A stretch of 30,500 nt of DNA, from the NCBI GenBank assembly GCA_051646185.1, contig JBOFCS010000209.1, forward strand, positions 1 to 30,500, written 5' to 3'. The stretch comes from JBOFCS01 sp051646185. GTDB lineage: Bacteria; Actinomycetota; Actinomycetes; Mycobacteriales; Mycobacteriaceae. A program made the position numbers and the translations under genes. This document shows, piece by piece, positions 24,004 to 30,500 of the stretch. Positions within the stretch are counted from its first letter, which is position 1, and each line of letters opens with the position of its first letter. The notes under the pieces were generated by a model. The model did not search any database, was not told where the DNA came from, and worked only from the letters and a program-made list of their open reading frames with translations.

Positions 24004-25553
24004 TATGTTAACTCCTCTTCTGTTCGGTTGGTATCAGTAACCACATCTGAAAGAATTGTTTCAGCCACATGCCAAAGCCCCACTGACTGAGATGCTTTAA
24101 CCAAAACAATATCGTTGGGCTCAAGCTCCCTACGCAATATTTCAATTGCAGATTCCATATCAGGAACTAACACAGCTTCACTTCCCCAGGAACCTTCCAT
24201 CACTGCACCTTGATGCAATCCGTGCAATGGCCTTTGCGTTCCCACAACTATCAGTCGACTGACATCTAAGCGGACTGCCAGTCGACCAATGCCGTCATGC
24301 TCAATCACACTGGCATCGCCCAATTCTGCCATCTCCCCGAGCACTGCCCAAGTCCTACGTTTAACTGGGTGCACCTGAGAAGCATGCTGATCTGCACGCG
24401 CTAAAGGTACTCGAGCCATCGATACCAACGCTTTAAGCGCTGCTCGAACCGAATCGGGATTCGCATTATAAGAATCATTAATAACCGTGACACCATCTGC
24501 CCGGGTTTGAACATCCATTCGCCGCACCGAGGTTGCCCGAGCTAAACCAAGACTAGCGGCAATCTGAGAAAGCGAAGCCCCAGCTTCTAAAGCAACCGCG
24601 GCTGCAGCCAACGCATTACCTACCTGATGCTCACCATGCACAGCAAGTTTTATCTCAATCTCGCCAGCGGTGCATACCAAAGTAAATTTTGCACAAGCAT
24701 TTTCATCAAGTTGTACATCACATGCTCTGATATCTGCAATATCAGAGCACCCAACTAGAACCACCCTAGCCTCAGTACGTTCACGCATAGCTAGTACTAG
24801 CGGATCGTCTGCATTTAATATAACAACACCATCAGATGAAATTGACTCTGCAAGTTCACCTTTAGCCTGAGAAATGGCCTCCTTAGAGCCGAACTCACCT
24901 AAATGTGCTGACCCAACATTAAGAACAACACCAATACGAGGTGGTGCAGTCGATGCTAACTTAGCAATATCTCCAACGGCCCGGGCCGAGAGCTCTAAAA
25001 CTAAAAATTTTGTGCTGTCGTTAGCTCGCAAAGCTGTCCAAGGATGCCCTAACTCATTATTAAAAGAACCAGGTGGAGCCACCACTGAACCTAACGGACT
25101 TAGCACTGCGGCAATAAGATCTTTTGTCGAGGTTTTGCCTGAAGAACCAGTTACCCCAATAACAACTAAATCCTGGAGACTTAGTTGAGAAACACTAGCT
25201 TTCGCTAATGCCGCTAATGCCGCTAATACCGCCGCGCCAGACCCATCAATATCTGCTTCTAAAGCCATCGCTCTAGTTTTGCTTGCCCCTCGCGGTTTCA
25301 CAACTATGGCGGGAACCCCAACGGGTCGAGCCGCCAGCACAGCAACAGCTCCTGCTTTAACAGCAGCGTGGGCATGATCATGCCCGTCAACCCTTGCTCC
25401 AGGCAGTGCTAAAAAAAGCGAACCAGACCCCACTTTCCTTGAATCAAATTCTACTGACCCGGTTATCCTGATCTGCTCAGCAGCTACCGGATCAATATCA
25501 TGCACCGTGCCACCAACAACACGGGCGATCTGAGCTATTGACATAGCAAACAC
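24003..25553 (-). CDS. murF: UDP-MurNAc-tripeptide--D-Ala-D-Ala ligase
   Basis: MurF adds the D-Ala-D-Ala dipeptide to complete the pentapeptide. The protein has 516 residues. The N-terminal domain has the FDSRKVGSGSLFLALPG block (36-52). The P-loop VTGSSGKTSTK is at 134-144. NVGSAHLGEFGS is the central block and NDSYNANPDSVRAAL the C-terminal one. The start is GTG 25553, with AGGGAG seven bases upstream; it lies four bases after the murE stop, and ATG 25544 would be too far from that site. A threefold 9-base repeat encodes the Ala/Leu run before the P-loop (residues 108-117). Confidence 0.97.
   Translation of the reverse strand: MFAMSIAQIARVVGGTVHDIDPVAAEQIRITGSVEFDSRKVGSGSLFLALPGARVDGHDHAHAAVKAGAVAVLAARPVGVPAIVVKPRGASKTRAMALEADIDGSGAAVLAALAALAKASVSQLSLQDLVVIGVTGSSGKTSTKDLIAAVLSPLGSVVAPPGSFNNELGHPWTALRANDSTKFLVLELSARAVGDIAKLASTAPPRIGVVLNVGSAHLGEFGSKEAISQAKGELAESISSDGVVILNADDPLVLAMRERTEARVVLVGCSDIADIRACDVQLDENACAKFTLVCTAGEIEIKLAVHGEHQVGNALAAAAVALEAGASLSQIAASLGLARATSVRRMDVQTRADGVTVINDSYNANPDSVRAALKALVSMARVPLARADQHASQVHPVKRRTWAVLGEMAELGDASVIEHDGIGRLAVRLDVSRLIVVGTQRPLHGLHQGAVMEGSWGSEAVLVPDMESAIEILRRELEPNDIVLVKASQSVGLWHVAETILSDVVTDTNRTEEELT
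25204..25230. repeat. Threefold 9-base tandem repeat inside murF
   Basis: GCTAATGCC is repeated at 25204-25212 and 25213-25221, with GCTAATACC at 25222-25230. It encodes an Ala/Leu run in MurF before the P-loop. The repeat unit is in frame, so changes in copy number would add or remove three residues without breaking the gene. Confidence 0.8.
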
Positions 25554-25557
25554 TATG

Positions 25558-27201
25558 CTACTCCCTACCTTTCACCCGCTGCTCAAGTGCCATACCAAGA
25601 ACCTCACGGTCATCAAATGGATGTTTCACACCGTCAATCTCTTGTCCACCTTCATGGCCCTTACCTGCAATCAGTACCACATCCCCGGCTCTAGCCCAGG
25701 AAACAGCTTGAGCGATTGCTAATGCCCGATCCGCCTGTTCACACACTTGCGCCCGGTCACTTTCAGCAACAGATAAGGCACCAGCAAGCACTTCTGCACG
25801 AATTAACTTTGGCGATTCGGTACGCGGATTATCATCGGTAACAACAACAAAATCTGCACCACGAGCGGCCGCAGCACCCATCAAAGAGCGCTTTGTAGTG
25901 TCTCGATCACCACCAGCACCCAGTACAATTGCAATACGGCCCTTAGTTTGACTCCGGAGAGTCTCAATCACCGCCTCAATCGCCGCAGGCTTATGGGCGT
26001 AATCAACAATGGCAAGGAAATTTTGCCCACGATCTACCCGTTGCACCCGGCCCGGGACCTGGACATTAGCAAAACCCACAATCGCCTCGGCAATACCCAC
26101 TCCGACACAATGTAAAAGACCAGCAGCAACTAGACAATTAGCCACATTATAACGCCCGGGAAGAGGTAAATGAACTCTCGCCGCGACACCATCAGGACCA
26201 ATAATCTCAAAATCTTGTTCACCAGTAACCGCGGCCGTTATCTTATTAACCGACCAAGTTGAATTAACAATGGAATCTTCCCTCGTTGTTACCGTACTTA
26301 CTGGGTGAATAACTTCGGGGTCGGATCCTCTTGCTACTTTCGCCATCTTAATCCCCCACCGATCATCGATACAGATCACTGAATGTTTTGCTTGTACAAC
26401 AGAATCCAAAGAAAATAGCCGCGACTTCGCTAAAAAATACTCATCAAAATTTTGATGAAAATCAAGGTGATCTTGCGAAAGATTAGTAAACCCGGCAACC
26501 TCAAATTGGGTACCATCCACCCGCCCTAGGGCTAGCGCGTGACTTGACACCTCCATCACCACCGAATCCAGGCCTTGCTCAAGCATTAAGGCAAAAAGTG
26601 CTTGCAATTGTGGAGCTTCAGGAGTTGTTAGTGCACTAGGTATTTGTACACCGTTTATCCGGGTCTCTACCGTACCGATTAAACCTGGTTTTCTACCCGC
26701 AGCCAGCAATCCGCGCTCGACCATATATGCCGTAGTTGTCTTACCTGAAGTTCCGGTAATACCAATAACACTCATTTTTTGTGAAGGACGCCCATAGATG
26801 ATTGACGACAATTCACCCAAAACACTACGGGGATTCTTATGGACAAGCACCGGCACCTGAAGTAAAAATGACTGCGCCGCTAAAGCTTGCATTCCAGCTG
26901 GATCAGTTAATACCGCAACAGCTCCGCGATTAACTGCTTCCTCGGCAAACCCCACTCCATGCGCCCGAGAACCAGGCAAAGCAGCAAATATATCCCCGGG
27001 GAGCACATCTTGAGCACGTAAAGTGACACCGGTGACCAACTGGGTCAGGTTTAAATGTGCAGCTGCTGTACCAGCAAAGCCAGCTTGAGATACTACTGCA
27101 CCGGAAGCATTAATGAGCTCGACCAGTGGAGTTCTTATTTTGTTTTTAGGCCGCAAAGGTTGTTGCAAGAACAAAGCAGAGCCCTCGGGGCGGTTAGCCA
27201 T
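25558..27201 (-). CDS. murE: UDP-MurNAc-L-Ala-D-Glu--meso-diaminopimelate ligase
   Basis: MurE adds the third stem-peptide residue. The protein has 547 residues. The N-terminal domain has VTGVTLRAQDVLPGDIFAALPG (57 on). The P-loop ITGTSGKTTTA is at 148-158. TTPEAPQLQ and NLSQDHLDFH are the central blocks, and DYAHKP opens the C-terminal domain. DNPRTE near 455 is the DNPR signature for meso-DAP rather than lysine, as expected for this order. ATG 27201 is chosen over GTG 27204 because GGGAGGT (27213-27207) fits its spacing better. About 110 bases separate it from ftsI, the largest gap in this half of the operon; no convincing promoter was found there. Confidence 0.97.
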   Translation of the reverse strand: MANRPEGSALFLQQPLRPKNKIRTPLVELINASGAVVSQAGFAGTAAAHLNLTQLVTGVTLRAQDVLPGDIFAALPGSRAHGVGFAEEAVNRGAVAVLTDPAGMQALAAQSFLLQVPVLVHKNPRSVLGELSSIIYGRPSQKMSVIGITGTSGKTTTAYMVERGLLAAGRKPGLIGTVETRINGVQIPSALTTPEAPQLQALFALMLEQGLDSVVMEVSSHALALGRVDGTQFEVAGFTNLSQDHLDFHQNFDEYFLAKSRLFSLDSVVQAKHSVICIDDRWGIKMAKVARGSDPEVIHPVSTVTTREDSIVNSTWSVNKITAAVTGEQDFEIIGPDGVAARVHLPLPGRYNVANCLVAAGLLHCVGVGIAEAIVGFANVQVPGRVQRVDRGQNFLAIVDYAHKPAAIEAVIETLRSQTKGRIAIVLGAGGDRDTTKRSLMGAAAARGADFVVVTDDNPRTESPKLIRAEVLAGALSVAESDRAQVCEQADRALAIAQAVSWARAGDVVLIAGKGHEGGQEIDGVKHPFDDREVLGMALEQRVKGRE

Positions 27202-27309
27202 CACTTACCTCCCATCGCCATTGTAAGAACTCTACTCAATCTTCTATACACTCTGTCCGAGCAGACGCTCCCGAACCGACATCGGTAAACACAGTACCTG
27301 GACTCAGCG

Positions 27310-29172
27310 TTATCCAGCCTGCAACACGAGCTTAGGACCAGGATCTGCAGAAAGTGGGACGTTATCACGCTGTAATAACCAGGCCGCGATGTTATGGAAC
27401 AGAGGTGCAGCAGATTGCCCTGGCCCTCCATCAGAATTCTTAGTAGGTGCATCCAGCATGATCCCTACAACAAACCGTGGATTATCCGCAGGGGCGATAC
27501 CCGCAAAAGTGATCCAATAATTTGAATCGGAGTAACGCTTAGTAACAGGATCGGGCTGCTGCGCCGTTCCCGTCTTGCCGCTTATCTGATACCCATCGAC
27601 AGCACCCCGCACCCCAGTTCCTACCTGATTGCCATCTAGCGGATCAGATTGAAGCACCGCACGAAACATATTACGGACAGTACTAGCAGTCTCAGACGAA
27701 ACAACTTGAACTGCTTCAGGTTTAGGTTCTTCTGTCCGGTTTCCCTGCGCATCAATTGTTGCTCGGACAACTCGCGGCGGCACCCTAAGTCCATCATTTG
27801 CAATAGCTTGATACATACCTGTCATTTGCAGCAAGGTCATCGAAAGACCTTGACCAATAGGCAAATTGGCGAAGGAACCGCCCGACCACTGAGCAAGATC
27901 GGGAACATATCCAGCACTCTCACCTGGCAATCCCACATTAGTGCGTTGTCCAAGCCCAAACTTGGAAAGCAATTGTGAATATCTTTGCTCCCCTACCCGC
28001 TGAGCTAATATCAAGGTGCCAACATTCGACGACTTGCCAAAAACTCCCGTTGTCGTATAGGGGGCCACACCATGCGCCCAAGCATCACCTACCGTAACCC
28101 CCGCCATCTGAATTGCCCCTGGAACCTGCAATACTTCGTCTGGGGTTGTAAGATCATATTCTATTGCAGCAGAGGCTGTTACAATTTTATTGACTGAACC
28201 TGGCTCAAATGGGGTGCTAACCGATAGGTTGCCAAGCTCAGCCTTTTTCTGAACACTCAGCTCTACCGAGGGATTAAAAGTGTTGTCATTGGCCATCGCC
28301 ATAACTTCACCAGTTTGTGCATCCAAGACCACTGCTGAAACATTTTTGGCCCCTGAAAGATCTTTTGCTTGTTGAACTTGCTGCTGAACATAATACTGCA
28401 AGTCTGAATCCAAGGTTAGTTCTACAGTCGATCCATCAACTGCAGCATGCTGATCCCGATAACTTCCAGGAATCACCGCTCCATCCGAACCTTTATCATA
28501 GGTTATCGAACCATCAGTTCCGGAGAGGACCCCGTCTAACGAATCCTCCAAACCAACCAAGCCATGACCCTCCCAGTTAGTCACACCCACAACATTTGCA
28601 GCAAGTGACCCGCCTGGATACTGGCGAATATCTTGCCGTTCTGCACCAACTTCCGGATATTTTTCGGTAATAGCAGTTGCAGTAGCTGGATCCACCCCTT
28701 TAGCCAAGTAAACAAAGCTCTCATTGCTAGTAACTTTCTGGAACATCACCTGCTCATTTGAGGAAGCACCAAGCATGCGACTAACCCCTTGAGAGATTTC
28801 AGTCAAACGAGCCACTGGGTCAGTAGTTAACTTGTTCTTAGCCTTAATCTGTTCAATATCTTCGCGAACTTTCCGTGGCTGAAATGTTAATGCTCGAGCA
28901 TCCATGGTAAAAGCTATGGGTCGACCATTTCTATCGGTAATAGTTCCCCTTGTGGCAGGCTGCGCGGAATTTACCGCACGCTGACTAGCCGCCTCAGAAG
29001 ATAGCCGTGGAGCACTTGGGCCCTGAATCCATAGAAGCTGAGCAGCAGCTATGCTTAACACTGCAAAAAGAGCACGCCGCCCTATCTTATGCCTAAATTC
29101 AAAGGATGAAGTGCCAGTGGCACCCCCCTTGCTAGCTTTCAGAGATGCTCTACCCTCACCAAGTCGACTCAT
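27310..29172 (-). CDS. ftsI: Septal penicillin-binding protein 2/FtsI (transpeptidase)
   Basis: This class B PBP cross-links septal peptidoglycan with FtsW. The protein has 620 residues. A basic cytoplasmic tail (1-30) precedes one membrane helix (about 33-50). The pedestal domain begins at ATRGTITDRNGRPIA. The transpeptidase domain has FEPGSVNK with nucleophile S326, the SSN motif in GKSSNVGTL, and KTGTAQ with K533. There is no PASTA domain at the C-terminus. ATG 29172 is preferred (GGGTGA six bases upstream); GTG 29175 is the alternative and both overlap the FtsL-like gene stop. The SVNK form of SxxK occurs in relatives of this order, from memory. Confidence 0.96.
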   Translation of the reverse strand: MSRLGEGRASLKASKGGATGTSSFEFRHKIGRRALFAVLSIAAAQLLWIQGPSAPRLSSEAASQRAVNSAQPATRGTITDRNGRPIAFTMDARALTFQPRKVREDIEQIKAKNKLTTDPVARLTEISQGVSRMLGASSNEQVMFQKVTSNESFVYLAKGVDPATATAITEKYPEVGAERQDIRQYPGGSLAANVVGVTNWEGHGLVGLEDSLDGVLSGTDGSITYDKGSDGAVIPGSYRDQHAAVDGSTVELTLDSDLQYYVQQQVQQAKDLSGAKNVSAVVLDAQTGEVMAMANDNTFNPSVELSVQKKAELGNLSVSTPFEPGSVNKIVTASAAIEYDLTTPDEVLQVPGAIQMAGVTVGDAWAHGVAPYTTTGVFGKSSNVGTLILAQRVGEQRYSQLLSKFGLGQRTNVGLPGESAGYVPDLAQWSGGSFANLPIGQGLSMTLLQMTGMYQAIANDGLRVPPRVVRATIDAQGNRTEEPKPEAVQVVSSETASTVRNMFRAVLQSDPLDGNQVGTGVRGAVDGYQISGKTGTAQQPDPVTKRYSDSNYWITFAGIAPADNPRFVVGIMLDAPTKNSDGGPGQSAAPLFHNIAAWLLQRDNVPLSADPGPKLVLQAG

Positions 29173-29939
29173 CACCGATCACCCGATGCTGGGGCAGGGC
29201 TCGCACTCACCGGCCGGAGCTGTTCTCCCTGTGCCTGTACTTGGGGTGGATTTACCGTGCTTGACGGAGTGACTACGGTTACTGATGGAACAGCAACCGG
29301 TTGTATTTGACGGACCGTTGGAGATGCTGCACTCCCCAATGGGATTGGCTGATTTAACAGCGGAGCCGGAGTACCATTAGCCGGAGCTGGCGTCCCAACT
29401 ACAACCCAAGCACCATCAGCTACTTGAACCAAATGTGGAACGTTTTTTGACGGAATCATTCCTAGGGTAGCCGCCTGCTTAGCCAATTCTGGTGCCGACT
29501 GACCTAATTCCACATCGCGCAATAAGGCTTCCTTACGCTCGGACAAATCTTGGTTGTAGTTACGGGCATCAGTAAGTTGATACGACTCAGCAGCCGCTCG
29601 GGTGGACAGCCATAATGTCAGTCCGAGCCCAGCAGTAAGGAGTCCAATCACCAAAACCACAAAAGGTACTCTGCTCAGAATCCTCTTAGGACTAAAGTGC
29701 TTCAACGATTCTCGAAATGACGGTGAAGCACCCTTCGCACGTTTATCTCTCCAGTAACCCACCGACCTACGAGGGTTCTGGTTCTTCATCTTGGAAGCTG
29801 TCCGCGGTTTTTTGCGTTTCATCGTTCCAGCGTTACGTGCTGATACACGCCAATCTGAACCACTTGCGGGTCTAGACGAGGATCGAATCCTTTTTGCCCG
29901 AGCAGGGGAAATCGTCGGCTTCGGTGAAGTTCTCATCAC
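29172..29939 (-). CDS. ftsL: FtsL-like divisome protein
   Basis: This bitopic protein should sit in the FtsQ-FtsL-FtsB-type complex that activates FtsW-FtsI. The protein has 255 residues, longer than E. coli FtsL (121). Residues 1-90 are cytoplasmic, disordered and very basic (Arg, Lys, Ser). One membrane helix is at about 91-112, followed by a short coiled coil (about 115-145, ESYQLTDARNYNQDLSERKE) and LGMIPSKNVPHLV. A Pro/Val/Ala-rich tail of about 75 residues ends the protein. The start is GTG 29939 with AGGAG six bases upstream and overlaps the rsmH stop. FtsL identity rests mainly on topology and place between rsmH and ftsI, since the family is poorly conserved. Confidence 0.88.
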   Translation of the reverse strand: MMRTSPKPTISPARAKRIRSSSRPASGSDWRVSARNAGTMKRKKPRTASKMKNQNPRRSVGYWRDKRAKGASPSFRESLKHFSPKRILSRVPFVVLVIGLLTAGLGLTLWLSTRAAAESYQLTDARNYNQDLSERKEALLRDVELGQSAPELAKQAATLGMIPSKNVPHLVQVADGAWVVVGTPAPANGTPAPLLNQPIPLGSAASPTVRQIQPVAVPSVTVVTPSSTVNPPQVQAQGEQLRPVSASPAPASGDR

Positions 29940-30500
29940 TTTGCTCTCCTGGAAATACGTTCGACGGCGCGCAATCGCACGGGCGCAGAACGCTGATTAC
30001 GCTGAATTTCCGCTTCGGAAGCCTTTTCTGCACCCCTAGTTATGAATTCAAACTCTGGAGCGCTACCAGGAAGCTCGAAAGGAAGCCCCTCCGGGGTACC
30101 AGATTGGGTACGCGGTGTTAGCTGTTTTTTCACAACTCGATCTTCAAGCGACTGATAGGACATAAACACCGCCCGGCCGCCGATAACTAAGGAATCCAGT
30201 GCATCAGGTATTGCTGCAGCCAACGAATCCAATTCACCATTAACCTCAACCCGCAGCGCCTGAAAGGTTCGCTTTGCTGGATGCCCACCCGTTCTACGGG
30301 TTGCAGCGGGAATGGCAGAGTACAGCACTTCTACCAGCTGCGCGCTGGTCGTAAACGGGCAACCCACTCTACGTCGGACTATCTCAGCGGCAATTCGACC
30401 AGCAAAACGCTCTTCGCCGTAAACACTTAGCACCCTGGCAATTTCACCATGTGAGTACGTATTTAAAATATCTGCTGCGGTCAATCCTGAGGTTGGGTCC
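29936..30500 (-). CDS. rsmH: 16S rRNA (cytosine1402-N4)-methyltransferase (partial, 5' end beyond window)
   Basis: RsmH (MraW) methylates N4 of C1402 in the decoding centre of 16S rRNA, using SAM. Only the C-terminal 187 or so residues are here; the frame stays open to the right edge. It begins DPTSGLTAADILNTYS, then YGEERFAGRIAAEIVRRR, then RTFQALRVEVNGEL, matching family blocks. The usual SFHSLEDR motif reads SYQSLEDR. The SAM-binding N-terminal part lies outside the window. It heads the part of the dcw operon seen here; its stop overlaps the FtsL-like start (GTGA). Confidence 0.95.
   Translation of the reverse strand, partial: DPTSGLTAADILNTYSHGEIARVLSVYGEERFAGRIAAEIVRRRVGCPFTTSAQLVEVLYSAIPAATRRTGGHPAKRTFQALRVEVNGELDSLAAAIPDALDSLVIGGRAVFMSYQSLEDRVVKKQLTPRTQSGTPEGLPFELPGSAPEFEFITRGAEKASEAEIQRNQRSAPVRLRAVERISRRAK

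Noticed and set aside
27205..27309. A TACAAT box at 27225-27220 as a murE promoter
   Set aside because: A start from it would fall within the murE ribosome site, and no -35 lies at a normal distance, so it is probably chance.
1..30500. Mobile elements, CRISPR arrays, phage genes, tRNA or rRNA genes
   Set aside because: No repeats with spacers, transposase, integrase or tRNA cloverleaf were seen; gene order is that of the core chromosome.

Overview
This window is chromosomal DNA from an actinobacterium of the Corynebacteriales, most probably a Corynebacterium with moderate G+C content (roughly half by eye). It holds the division and cell-wall (dcw) cluster and the genes just downstream of it. 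The genus call rests on gene order (rsmH-ftsL-ftsI-murE-murF-mraY-murD-ftsW-murG-murC-ftsQ-ftsZ-pgeF-yggS-sepF-yggT-wag31-ileS-dinB), on a Wag31-type DivIVA, on an actinobacterial ultrashort-stem ileS T-box, and on an Mtb12-like lipoprotein. No species is claimed. All genes but one lie on the minus strand, so the reading order runs from high to low coordinates.

Region A (30500-16308, read leftwards) is the dcw operon: the 3' part of rsmH, an FtsL-like gene, ftsI, a gap of about 110 bases, then murE, murF, mraY, murD, ftsW, murG, murC and ftsQ. From murE to ftsQ every junction is an overlap of 1-8 bases or a gap of 3-4 bases, a pattern of tight translational coupling. The products make the UDP-MurNAc-pentapeptide (MurC, D, E, F), lipid I and II (MraY, MurG), and polymerise and cross-link septal peptidoglycan (FtsW, FtsI, with FtsL and FtsQ).

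Region B (16307-11318) starts with a 254-base regulatory gap, then ftsZ, pgeF and yggS with 4-base overlaps, then sepF, yggT and wag31, each after its own gap. These gaps carry hairpins, palindromes and one good promoter. This is the cytoskeletal set: the FtsZ ring, its SepF membrane tether and the polar-growth organiser Wag31.

Region C (11317-6107) has a small two-helix membrane protein, a T-box riboswitch with an AUC (Ile) specifier, a eukaryote-like isoleucyl-tRNA synthetase gene and, 14 bases on, DNA polymerase IV (dinB).

Region D (6101-1) has the only plus-strand gene, a cytoplasmic-looking L-asparaginase that converges on dinB. Divergent from it is a lipoprotein gene, then a long perfect inverted repeat, lspA (which processes lipoproteins), an RluA-family pseudouridine synthase, an unrecognised secreted or anchored protein, and the 5' two-thirds or so of dnaE, cut by the window edge.

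No tRNA, rRNA, CRISPR array, insertion sequence or prophage gene was seen, and no gene looks broken. The region is core genome and no new multi-gene system was found. The points most worth a second look are regulatory: the T-box that probably heads an ileS-dinB transcript, several perfect palindromes and hairpins in the gaps, and a few unusual residues in otherwise conserved enzymes.
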